From Gammaproteobacteria bacterium (GTDB lineage: Bacteria; Pseudomonadota; Gammaproteobacteria; Steroidobacterales; Steroidobacteraceae): a stretch of DNA of 9,771 nucleotides. The position numbers were made by a program, and so were the translations under genes. Positions 1-6,371 of this stretch are shown piece after piece; the stretch's first letter is position 1; each line of letters begins with the position of its first letter. The DNA is taken from contig JASHSR010000199.1 in NCBI GenBank assembly GCA_030038645.1, forward strand, positions 1 to 9,771, written 5' to 3'. Under the pieces are notes generated by a model. The model ran no database searches. It saw only the letters and a program-made list of their open reading frames with translations, and was not told the origin of the DNA.

Positions 1-1
1 C

Positions 2-1276
2 CCCTTCGGCGTCGAGCCGTTCATCCATCACCGGGACCCTCCGTTCTTTCTGCCGCTCGATGAGGCGCAGCGGGCGCGCGCCGAGCTGGGCCACGAGGTG
101 CTCAACACCCAATGGGTGCCCGCGGGCACGCCGCACGCTGAGCGGCGGGATGGCGTCGGACCGCTGTTCAACGCGCCCTCGTGCGACGAATGTCACAACG
201 AGGGCGCGCACGGCCGAGGCCCGGCGAGCGCGGGGCTCGCGCCCTTTCCGTTGGAGGTGCAGCTCGAGGAGCCGCCGGCGGGCCCGCGCGCGCAGCCGCG
301 GTGCGATCCGGTCTACGGATGCGTATTCAACACCGTGGCGTTGAAAGGCGTGCGCGCCGAAGGACAGGTGCTCATTCAATATCGCGAGATCGTGGGGCAC
401 TACGCCGACGGCAGCCGCTGGAGCCTGCGAGCACCGAGCTACCGGCTCGTGGACCTGGGCTACGGCCCCTTGGCGCCGCAGACGATCATCAAGCCGAGAA
501 TCGCGCCGGCGCTGTTCGGCGCGGGGCTGCTCGAGGCGGTGCCGGTCGCGGCCATCACGGGAGGCGAGGGCTCGGACCCCGCGCATCGCGCGCTCGGCGT
601 TCCGGCGTGGCAGTGGCGCGCAGGCGCGCGGGTGCTCGGCCGGTTCGGATGGCAGGGCACGGCCTTATCGATCCGCGATCAGACCGCCCGGGCATTCGCG
701 CGCGAGATGGGGCTCACCTCGAGCGTCATCGCCGCGGACGACTGCACCGCCTCGGAGAGGGCCTGCCTCCAGCAGCCGAACGGCGGCACTCCGGAGGTGT
801 CGGACATGCTGTTCGACGCGCTGGTCGACTTCGAGAGCTGGCTCGCGGTGCCCACATCGCCGCAGAAGCTGGCGGGGCAGGGGCAGGACGAGAGCGTGCT
901 TTTCGCCCGGCTCGGATGCGCCGCCTGCCACCAGCCTCGCCTGCCCGTCGTGCTCCGAGGCGAGGACGGCCGCCTGATCCACCGCACGATCGCGCCCTAC
1001 ACGGATCTGCGGCTTCACGACCTCGGCCCGGCGCTCGCGGATCGGAATGCAGCCGGCGCTGAAGTGCCGAGCAAATGGCGCACGGCTCCCCTCTGGGGCC
1101 TCGGCTATCGCCTGAGCCGGGAATCGATGCCGACGTTCCTTCACGACGGCCGCGCGCGATCGGTGTCCGAAGCGATCCTCTGGCACGGAGGCGAGGCGCT
1201 CGGCGCGCGGCGGCGCTTCGAGGCGCTCGACTCGGCGCAGCGACAGGCGCTGCTGCGCTGGCTCGGAACACTCTGA
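2..1276 (+). CDS. DUF1111 di-heme oxidoreductase (COG3488 'thiol oxidoreductase'), 5'-truncated by window edge
   Basis: The reading frame is already open at base 2 and ends at TGA 1274-1276, so the N-terminus (signal peptide and start) lies outside the window; 424 residues are visible. Two c-type heme motifs are seen: CDECH (bases 182-196) and CAACH (917-931). Between and after them are blocks typical of the DUF1111/COG3488 family: RFGWQGTA followed by an RDQTARAFA segment, a C-x6-C pair (DDCTASERAC), PYTDLRLHDLG, KWRTAPLWGLG, FLHDGRARSVSEAI and LWHGGEA. The family is related to di-heme cytochrome c peroxidases/MauG and is expected in the periplasm; its exact substrate is poorly established. 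Members often sit beside imelysin-type iron-uptake genes, which would have to lie upstream of this window. An additional Cys pair in RCDPVYGC (about bases 299-322) could form a disulfide. The family call is strong; the biochemical role is uncertain. Confidence 0.93.
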   Translation, partial: PFGVEPFIHHRDPPFFLPLDEAQRARAELGHEVLNTQWVPAGTPHAERRDGVGPLFNAPSCDECHNEGAHGRGPASAGLAPFPLEVQLEEPPAGPRAQPRCDPVYGCVFNTVALKGVRAEGQVLIQYREIVGHYADGSRWSLRAPSYRLVDLGYGPLAPQTIIKPRIAPALFGAGLLEAVPVAAITGGEGSDPAHRALGVPAWQWRAGARVLGRFGWQGTALSIRDQTARAFAREMGLTSSVIAADDCTASERACLQQPNGGTPEVSDMLFDALVDFESWLAVPTSPQKLAGQGQDESVLFARLGCAACHQPRLPVVLRGEDGRLIHRTIAPYTDLRLHDLGPALADRNAAGAEVPSKWRTAPLWGLGYRLSRESMPTFLHDGRARSVSEAILWHGGEALGARRRFEALDSAQRQALLRWLGTL

Positions 1277-1311
1277 GCGGCAGCGCGGCCCGAGCGGGGC
1301 AGCGCGCGTCG

Positions 1312-1527
1312 ATGCCGGCGGTCCGGCACTACAGCGACACGACCGCGCAGCGCATCGATGCGCTCGTGCAGCGGCTGATAGAGACCACGCTCGAGCGCTC
1401 CATCTCCATCCTGCGCGCGAGGCGCTCGGCTCTCGAGCGGGGCGCGGCGCTGCTGCTCAGGCAGGAGACGCTAAGCGAGGATCAGCTGCTCGCCCTCGCG
1501 AGCGAGCGTGCCGAGGCGCTCGCCTGA
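1312..1527 (+). CDS. Mini-protein resembling the isolated C-terminal helices of FtsH (peptidase M41)
   Basis: A 71-residue ORF from ATG 1312 to TGA 1525-1527. Its core reads YSDTTAQRIDALVQRLIE, then LERSISILRARRSALERGA and LLLRQETLSEDQLLAL. This follows the end of FtsH closely, where a 'SDETARxID-EV...LI' helix is followed by 'RAxxIL...LxxLAxxLLxxETL' and a final acidic helix. There is no AAA+ ATPase, no HEXXH zinc site and no transmembrane segment, so it cannot be an active protease by itself. The ribosome site is weak (GCGGGG at 1294-1299, 12 bases from ATG). It starts 35 bases after the DUF1111 stop and may be co-transcribed with it. Alternatives are a decayed ftsH remnant or an unrelated helical protein that converged on the same pattern. 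The homology is my reading of the pattern from memory and has not been searched. Confidence 0.6.
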   Translation: MPAVRHYSDTTAQRIDALVQRLIETTLERSISILRARRSALERGAALLLRQETLSEDQLLALASERAEALA

Positions 1528-1591
1528 CTCGACGCCTGCGCGGCTTGCGAATATGCTCTCGCGAGCCTCCGCGTGCCGGATCGGAATCGCC

Positions 1592-2377
1592 ATGCTGCAG
1601 ATCTTCCACTGGGAGCCGAACGGCTTCAGCCTGATGCCGCTCGTCACGCTCTACGAGAAAGGCGAGCCGTTCGAGAGCCGCTATGTCGATTGGACCCGGC
1701 TCGAGCAGGCGCATACCGTCACGCGGCCGAGCCTCGAGGCCGAGGAGAATCTCGAGATCGAAGGGCCCCTCCTGATCGACGACGGCGAGCCGATCTCGGA
1801 CGCGTTCTTCATGATCGAGTATCTCGATGAGCGCTTTCCGGCCCCGCCGCTGAAGCCGCGCACGCCGTACGGGGACTGGCAAGTGCAGGTCTGGGGCCGC
1901 TTCCTCGGCGAGCGCGTCGCGCCGGCGGTCTCAACCCTCGGCGTCCACCGGTTCCTCGTGCCGGCGCTGCGGGGCCGCGCGCGGGACCTCCGCGCATCGA
2001 TCGAGCGCATGGCGAAGCCGGAGCGGCGCAGCGCCTGGAACGAAGCCCTGCGCGGCGAGCTCCCGGAGCAGATCCTCGCCGAGTCGCGGCGCAAGGTGGC
2101 GCTGCTCGTCGAGCGGATCGAGTCCGCGCTGCGGGGCGGGCGCAGCTGGCTGGTGCAGGATGCGTACGGGCTCGCGGACATCGCCGCCTTCTCGCTCTCG
2201 ATGTCGTTGCCGAAGCTCGCGCCCGACTTGTGCGGCCCCGAGCGATCCCCTGCGATGATGGACTGGCTCGAGCGCATGCGCGCGCGGCCGGCCGTCGCGA
2301 GCGCGCTCGCGCTCAGCCGCTCCGGCAAGCCGCAGGAGGCGTTCGCGCCCGGCCCCGAGCACGCGAGGTGGGGGTGA
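1592..2377 (+). CDS. LigF-like glutathione S-transferase homologue with altered glutathione site (GST-1)
   Basis: 261 residues. ATG 1592 is chosen over an in-frame ATG at 1508 because the thioredoxin-fold strand begins at once (MLQIFHWEPN), exactly as in the next gene. The thioredoxin-like N-domain (about 1-82) carries Ser13 at the usual Ser position and the cis-proline at Pro59 (EGPLL). The conserved Glu-Ser pair that contacts the gamma-glutamyl group is replaced by Asp70-Ala71 (ISDAFF), and the usual NPxGxVPAL motif is missing. The all-helical C-domain (about 90-235) has the N-capping region YGLADI (192-197), with Gly where Ser/Thr is common. The long insert around 120-165 and the pattern SAWNEALRGELPEQIL resemble the beta-etherase LigF type. 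It overlaps the next gene by one base (TGATG), which implies coupling. It may have weak or no classical GST activity. The family call is firm; the substrate is unknown. Confidence 0.85.
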   Translation: MLQIFHWEPNGFSLMPLVTLYEKGEPFESRYVDWTRLEQAHTVTRPSLEAEENLEIEGPLLIDDGEPISDAFFMIEYLDERFPAPPLKPRTPYGDWQVQVWGRFLGERVAPAVSTLGVHRFLVPALRGRARDLRASIERMAKPERRSAWNEALRGELPEQILAESRRKVALLVERIESALRGGRSWLVQDAYGLADIAAFSLSMSLPKLAPDLCGPERSPAMMDWLERMRARPAVASALALSRSGKPQEAFAPGPEHARWG

Positions 2378-3162
2378 TGCTCAAGCTTTATCATTGGGAG
2401 CCGAACGCAAACTCGGGCAAGCCGATGCTCGCCCTCGTGGAGAAGGGGGTGCCGTTCGAGAGCTGCTACATCGACATGCGCAAGTTCGAGCATCACGCGC
2501 CCGAGTACCTTGCGATCAATCCCCTCGGGGTGATTCCGGCGGCCGTGCACGACGGCCTCAATCTCTACGAGTCGACGGCGATCATGGAATACATCGACGC
2601 CGCGTTCGAGGGGCCGCCGCTGCGCCCGCCCGACCCGCTCGGCCGCTGGCGCATGCGCTGGTGGATGAAGTTCGCCGACGAGTACTACGCGCCCGCGGTC
2701 AGCATGACGGCGTGGGGCCGCAACCGCTCGATCGGCCGCCACGCGGGAGCGAGTCGCGAGGAGATCGAGAAGCGCATCGCGGCCATCCCGCAGAAGGAGC
2801 GCCAAGTCTCCTGGAGCAAGGCGATCTTCGGCACCTTCACGGAGGAGGAGATGGCGGACTCCCACCGTCGGGTCGCGCACGCGGCGCAGGTGATGGAGAA
2901 GGCCCTGAGCCGCAGCCGGTGGCTCGCCGGCGAGACCTACTCCCTCGCCGACATGACGGCTTTCTGCCAGTGCTACGGCGTGCCGCTGCGCGAGGGCAGC
3001 CCCGTCAACGACCGGGACACGCCGCGCACGATGGAGTGGCTGCGTGCGATTGCCGAGCGGCCCGCCACTCGGACGACGTGGGCCATGGGCCGCACGTGGG
3101 CCCTCGAGCGGCTCGCCCATCTCGCGCGGCCTGACGGCGGCGCCGGGGCTCGACCGTCATGA
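2377..3162 (+). CDS. LigF-like (beta-etherase-type) glutathione S-transferase (GST-2)
   Basis: 261 residues, from ATG 2377, which shares its A with the TGA of the preceding GST. A good ribosome site, GAGGTG (2365-2370), lies 6 bases upstream. The N-domain is canonical: MLKLYHWEPNANSGKP with Ser13, then NPLGVIPA (48-55) with cis-Pro54 and the Glu65-Ser66 glutathione pair (YESTAI). The helical C-domain has YSLADM (188-193) as the N-capping box/hydrophobic staple. The middle segment (MKFADEYYAPAVS, AIPQKERQVSW, TEEEMADSHRRVA) follows LigF, the glutathione-dependent beta-aryl-ether cleaving enzyme of sphingomonads, as I recall it. The predicted role is glutathione conjugation or reductive ether/thioether cleavage in the cytoplasm; lignin-type substrates are possible but not shown. 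The gene is a tandem paralogue of the upstream one and overlaps the downstream gene by 4 bases (ATGA). Confidence 0.92.
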   Translation: MLKLYHWEPNANSGKPMLALVEKGVPFESCYIDMRKFEHHAPEYLAINPLGVIPAAVHDGLNLYESTAIMEYIDAAFEGPPLRPPDPLGRWRMRWWMKFADEYYAPAVSMTAWGRNRSIGRHAGASREEIEKRIAAIPQKERQVSWSKAIFGTFTEEEMADSHRRVAHAAQVMEKALSRSRWLAGETYSLADMTAFCQCYGVPLREGSPVNDRDTPRTMEWLRAIAERPATRTTWAMGRTWALERLAHLARPDGGAGARPS

Positions 3163-4469
3163 AAGTTCCCGAGATCCTGCAGATCGAGACGCCGCAGACG
3201 CCGGGCAGCCTCGCGAGCGTGCTCAACGTCATCGCCGAGATGCAACTGGTGCTCGAGCACGTGACCACCGTGCGCCGCGAGCAGGGGCGGACGCTCTGGG
3301 AGATCACCCTCGAGATCGAAGAGGCCGATCAGGAGAGACTGCTGCAGCGGCTCTCGGCGCTCCCCTCGGCGCGCTTCGTCGGATGGTCCGACCGGGCGTT
3401 CGAGCGTCATCGCGGCGGCAAGATCGAGATGCGCTCGCGGGTTGCGATCTCCACCCAGCAAATCCTCCGCGACATCTACATCCCCGGAGTCGCCCGCGTG
3501 TGTCTCGCGATCCAGAAGGATCCGCGCAAGGCTCACGAGTACACCTACGTTTCGCGCGCCGTGGCGGTCGTCTCCGACGGCTCTGCGATCCCCGGCGTCG
3601 GCCACGTCGCGGCGCGCGCGAGCCTGCCCGTCATGGAAGGCCGGGCGGCGCTGCTCGCCTCGCTCGCGGGCGTGAGCGGCGTTCCGATCCTGGTGGAGAG
3701 CACCTCGGTCGAGCACTTCGTCGAGACCGTGCGGGCGATCGCGCCGTCGTTCGGCGCCATCCTGCTCGCCAACATCAGCTCGCCGCGCTGCTTCGAGATC
3801 GAGCGCAAGCTGCGCGCGCAGCTCGACATGCCCGTGTTGCTCGACGACCAGCACGGCACGGCCGTCGTCGCGCTCGCCGCGTTGATCAACGCGACTCGCA
3901 TCGCCGGCATCTCGCTCGCGCAGACCGATGTGGGACTCATCGGGCTCGGCTCCGCGGGCCTCGGCATCGCGCGCCTGCTCCGCACTCACGGCGTCAACCG
4001 CATGCTCGGCACCGACATCCGGCCCGAGGCGATGGGACGGCTCGCGGAGCTGCGCGGCCAGGGCGCGACGCTCGAGCAAGTGATGGCGCGGGCGCGCATC
4101 GTGATCGCGACCACGGGAAGAAAGGGCCTCATCGCCCCGCAGCTGGTGCGCGACGAGCAGATCGTGCTCGCGCTCTCGCAGCCGGACCCCGAGATCGAGG
4201 CCGTCGCGGCGCTCGAGGCCGGAGCCGCCATCGCCGTGGACGGCAAGAGCATCAACAACGTGCTCGCCTTCCCGGGCCTGCTCGCGGGCGCGCTGCGCGC
4301 CGGAGCGCACAGCATCGACGAGCGCATGCTGCTCGCCGCCTCGCAAGCGATCGCGCAGGCGGCGCCGGAGGGGCAGCTCGTGCCGGACCCGCTCAACCCG
4401 GCGGTGCACGAGGCGGTCGCCGCGGCAGTGGCCGCCGCGTGCGGCGAGTCGCCGCCGCGGCTACAATGA
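3159..4469 (+). CDS. ACT-domain NAD malic-enzyme homologue with substituted catalytic and metal residues
   Basis: 436 residues; ATG 3159 overlaps the previous stop by 4 bases. Residues about 4-80 look like an ACT domain (IETPQTPGSLASVLNVIAE). A malic-enzyme N-domain follows (DIYIPGVARVC, VAVVSDGSAIPGVG, LPVMEGRAAL, PRCFEIE, LDDQHGTAVV), then a Rossmann domain with GLGSAG (262-267) and Asp after beta-2 (TDIRP), suggesting NAD. The ACT-malic enzyme family oxidatively decarboxylates malate to pyruvate in the cytoplasm. Here key positions differ: the usual EGK lysine is Arg162, the Glu-Asp metal pair of 'NLEDI' is Ala204-Asn205, the 'HDDQHGT' His is Leu228, and the Asn of 'ANPxPEI' is Gln341. The 'TGRSDYPNQVNNV' segment is shortened to VDGKSINNV. 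Tyr107, Asp229 and Asp230 remain. Normal malate decarboxylation therefore looks unlikely. It could be a sensor/pseudoenzyme or act on another substrate. The fold assignment is strong; function is open. Confidence 0.88.
   Translation: MKVPEILQIETPQTPGSLASVLNVIAEMQLVLEHVTTVRREQGRTLWEITLEIEEADQERLLQRLSALPSARFVGWSDRAFERHRGGKIEMRSRVAISTQQILRDIYIPGVARVCLAIQKDPRKAHEYTYVSRAVAVVSDGSAIPGVGHVAARASLPVMEGRAALLASLAGVSGVPILVESTSVEHFVETVRAIAPSFGAILLANISSPRCFEIERKLRAQLDMPVLLDDQHGTAVVALAALINATRIAGISLAQTDVGLIGLGSAGLGIARLLRTHGVNRMLGTDIRPEAMGRLAELRGQGATLEQVMARARIVIATTGRKGLIAPQLVRDEQIVLALSQPDPEIEAVAALEAGAAIAVDGKSINNVLAFPGLLAGALRAGAHSIDERMLLAASQAIAQAAPEGQLVPDPLNPAVHEAVAAAVAAACGESPPRLQ
4462..4467 (+). promoter_or_regulatory. 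Possible -10 element upstream of the BI-1 gene
   Basis: TACAAT, five of six bases of the sigma-70 -10 consensus, is AT-rich in a very GC-rich neighbourhood. It lies over the last codons of the malic-enzyme-like gene, 47 bases before the BI-1 ATG. The base region 16-18 upstream (around 4438-4444) has only a poor -35 match. If used, transcription would start near 4474 and the BI-1 gene would be partly independent of the upstream operon. Sequence evidence only. Confidence 0.35.
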
Positions 4470-4472
4470 CGA

Positions 4473-4489
4473 GGCAGGCCGTTCCTGCC
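4473..4489 (+). other. Perfect 6-bp hairpin between the malic-enzyme homologue and BI-1
   Basis: GGCAGG, loop CCGTT, then CCTGCC form a perfect six-base-pair stem with a five-base loop, three bases after the upstream stop codon. No run of T follows, so it is not a standard intrinsic terminator. It would lie at the very 5' end of a transcript starting near 4474 and ends 15 bases before the BI-1 ribosome site. It could stabilise the leader, partly attenuate read-through, or have no function. Confidence 0.4.
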
Positions 4490-4504
4490 ACAAGCAGTCC
4501 GTTC

Positions 4505-4508
4505 GGAG
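4505..4508 (+). promoter_or_regulatory. Shine-Dalgarno site for BI-1
   Basis: GGAG, six bases before ATG 4515, fixes the start codon of the BI-1 family gene. Confidence 0.7.
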
Positions 4509-4514
4509 CAGATT

Positions 4515-5228
4515 ATGGCGAATCCCAATCCCTATCCTTATTTCAGATCGAGCGGCGTCGCTCGCGCGGGCTCCGAGGCCGATCTGCGCCGCTACCTGAT
4601 CCGGGTCTACAACTACATGGCCGGCGGGCTCGTGCTCACCGGCGTGACGGCCTTGCTCGGACTGACGAGCGGGTTCTACGCCTCCATGATCGGGACGCCG
4701 TGGCGCTGGGTGGTCTATCTCGCCCCGCTCGCGCTGGTGTTCCTGCTGAGCTATCGCATCCAGCGCATGAGCCTCGCCGCGGCGCAGGTGACCTTCTGGG
4801 TCTACGCGGCGCTCGTCGGACTGTCCCTCTCGGGCATCTTCGTCCTGTATACCGGCGAGAGCATCGCGCGCGTTTTCTTCGTGTCGGGCGCCATGTTCGC
4901 CGCGATGAGCGTTTACGGGTCCACCACGGGCACGGATCTGTCTCGCTTCCGCTCCTTCCTCTACATGGGGCTGTTCGGCTTCTTCATCGCGATCGTCGTC
5001 AACATGTTCCTCAGGTCCACCGCGCTGCAGATGACCATCTCGGTGATGGGCGTGATCGTGTTCACCGGGCTCACGGCCTACGACACGCAGCGGATCCGGT
5101 CCATGTACGTCTACGGCGAGGACGGCACCGTGACGGGCAAGAAGTCGGTCCTCGGCGCGTTGATGCTGTACCTCGACTTCTTGAACCTGTTCCTCTCGCT
5201 GCTCGGCCTCATGGGCAACCGGCGCTGA
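4515..5228 (+). CDS. Bax inhibitor-1/YccA family membrane protein
   Basis: 237 residues with GGAG six bases before the ATG. A short polar N-terminus (1-30) is followed by about seven hydrophobic segments (roughly 36-55, 64-80, 90-111, 118-134, 147-166, 171-188 and 212-233), matching the family's length and topology. Two acidic residues expected of the pH-sensing pair in bacterial BI-1 proteins are present: Asp190 in AYDTQRI and Asp221 in YLDFLNLF. Family members (E. coli YccA/YbhL, Bacillus YetJ) sit in the inner membrane. YetJ is a pH-sensitive calcium leak channel, and YccA modulates FtsH proteolysis. The last point is of interest because an FtsH-like mini-protein lies about 3 kb upstream on the same strand, although no functional link is shown. 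The gene is the last of the plus-strand block and faces the convergent cydB. Confidence 0.95.
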   Translation: MANPNPYPYFRSSGVARAGSEADLRRYLIRVYNYMAGGLVLTGVTALLGLTSGFYASMIGTPWRWVVYLAPLALVFLLSYRIQRMSLAAAQVTFWVYAALVGLSLSGIFVLYTGESIARVFFVSGAMFAAMSVYGSTTGTDLSRFRSFLYMGLFGFFIAIVVNMFLRSTALQMTISVMGVIVFTGLTAYDTQRIRSMYVYGEDGTVTGKKSVLGALMLYLDFLNLFLSLLGLMGNRR

Positions 5229-5245
5229 GACCGGCGCGCCGCCGC

Positions 5246-5304
5246 ATCGGGCCGGGCACAGCACATCGGACCGAGCACAGCACGCCGGGCCGAGCGCGCA
5301 GCAC
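5246..5304. repeat. Three imperfect tandem copies of a ~19-bp repeat between convergent genes
   Basis: Copy 1 (5246-5264) is ATCGGGCCGGGCACAGCAC, copy 2 (5265-5283) is ATCGGACCGAGCACAGCAC, and copy 3 (5284-5304) is a 21-base variant, GCCGGGCCGAGCGCGCAGCAC. Copies 1 and 2 differ at two positions. They fill the first half of the 126-base gap between the BI-1 stop and the cydB stop. The rest of the gap holds a GGCGG-CACA-CCGCC mini-hairpin (5328-5341) without a T-run. No terminator with a U-tract is visible for either gene. Confidence 0.7.
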
Positions 5305-5354
5305 GTCGAGTAGGGCGCGCCGCAGCGGGCGGCACACCGCCGTGGCGTCGAGCC

Positions 5355-6371
5355 TCAGTGATAGCCGATATCCGCCCGCACCTTCCCGCGGAAGACCCAG
5401 TACGACCAGCCCGTGTACATCAAGATGACGGGCAGCAGGAACAGCGTTCCGGCGAGCAGGAACAGTTGCGTGCTCGCGGATGAGGCAGCCTGCCAGAGCG
5501 TGAAGCGGTGCGGGACGATCATCGGCCACAGGCTGATCGCGATGCCGCTGTAGGAGAGCACGAACAAGCCGATCGCCGCGAGGAAGGGCGCCGCGTGCGA
5601 GTGTGACTTTCCGAGCGAGCGCCATTCCCAGAGCGCGAGCAGCAACGTGGCGACGGGCACCGGGGAGAAGAGCGCGATCCGCGGCCACGTGAACCACCGG
5701 CGTGCGATGTCGGGCTCCACGAGCGGCGTCCAGACGCTGACGGCGCCGATCGCGATGAGCACGCCGAGCAGGCACCAGCGCGCCTTGCGCCGCGCCCACT
5801 CCTGCAGCGGGCCCTCCGTCTTCAGGATGAGCCACCCGGCGCCGAGCAGGCCGTAGCCGAAGAGCAGCGCCGCGCCCGTGAACAGCGAGAAGGGCGTGAA
5901 GCAGTCGAGCGAGCTGCCGGCGAAGTGGCGCCCCTCGATCTTGAAGCCCTGAATGTACGCGCCGATGACGATGCCTTGCGAGAACGTGGCGAGCGCGGAG
6001 CCGTAGCAGAAGGCGTGGTCCCAGAAGGTTCGGTGCGGGACGTCCTTGTAGCGGAACTCGAACGCCACGCCGCGGAACACGAGCGCGAGCAGCATCACGA
6101 GGACCGGGAAGTAGACCGCAGGCAAAAGGATCGCGAACGCGAGCGGAAACGCCGCGAGCAGCGCGAGGCCGCCGAGCACGAGCCAAGTCTCGTTGCCGTC
6201 CCAGATCGGCGCGATGGAGTTCATGATCAGGCTGCGCGAGGCGGCGTCGGGCGCGAAGCCGTACAGGATGCCGACGCCGAGGTCGAACCCATCGAGCAGA
6301 ACGTAGAAGAAGATGCCGAGCGCGAGGATGAGCGTCCACAGCGGCACGAAATCGGGGATGAGCGCGCTCAT
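5355..6371 (-). CDS. cydB: Cytochrome bd-type quinol oxidase subunit II (CIO type)
   Basis: 338 residues. ATG 6371-6369 overlaps the cydA stop by 4 bases (ATGA), with GAGG (complement of 6379-6382) seven bases upstream. Subunit II of the bd oxidase supports diheme assembly in CydA; together they oxidise quinol and reduce oxygen to water at the inner membrane. Seen in the sequence: an N-terminal hydrophobic helix with LLDGFDLGVG (about 25-34), the conserved WDGNETWLVLGG block (about 57-68), FRGVAFEFRYK, TFSQGIVIGAYIQG and a C-terminal hairpin ending MYTGWSYWVFRGKV. Length and hydrophobic pattern (about eight helices) match CydB/CioB. No small cydX or DUF2474-type ORF follows in the 126 bases before the convergent BI-1 gene. 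Given the short Q-loop of its partner, cioB would be an equally valid symbol. Confidence 0.96.
   Translation of the reverse strand: MSALIPDFVPLWTLILALGIFFYVLLDGFDLGVGILYGFAPDAASRSLIMNSIAPIWDGNETWLVLGGLALLAAFPLAFAILLPAVYFPVLVMLLALVFRGVAFEFRYKDVPHRTFWDHAFCYGSALATFSQGIVIGAYIQGFKIEGRHFAGSSLDCFTPFSLFTGAALLFGYGLLGAGWLILKTEGPLQEWARRKARWCLLGVLIAIGAVSVWTPLVEPDIARRWFTWPRIALFSPVPVATLLLALWEWRSLGKSHSHAAPFLAAIGLFVLSYSGIAISLWPMIVPHRFTLWQAASSASTQLFLLAGTLFLLPVILMYTGWSYWVFRGKVRADIGYH

Noticed and set aside
1552..1557. TATGCT as a -10 element before the first GST
   Set aside because: Only four of six consensus bases and no credible -35 at the right spacing.
1508..1591. N-terminal extension of the first GST from ATG 1508
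   Set aside because: It would overlap the mini-protein's end and add 28 residues before a fold that normally starts at the first strand; the paralogous GST begins at the equivalent of 1592.
1681..3120. 479-residue minus-strand ORF antisense to the two GST genes
   Set aside because: No recognisable domain, and both GST genes lie opposite it with conserved motifs.
2973..4409. 478-residue minus-strand ORF antisense to the malic-enzyme homologue
   Set aside because: His/Arg/Asp/Glu-rich composition typical of antisense frames in GC-rich genes; no motif, and the plus strand encodes a clear protein family.
5328..5341. GGCGG-CACA-CCGCC hairpin as a terminator between BI-1 and cydB
   Set aside because: Only five base pairs and no T-run on either strand; not distinguishable from chance at this GC content.
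3044..5428. 794-residue plus-strand ORF crossing the malic-enzyme-like and BI-1 genes
   Set aside because: Arg/Ala/Pro-rich with no family pattern; it is an off-frame shadow of two recognisable genes and results from few stops at high GC.
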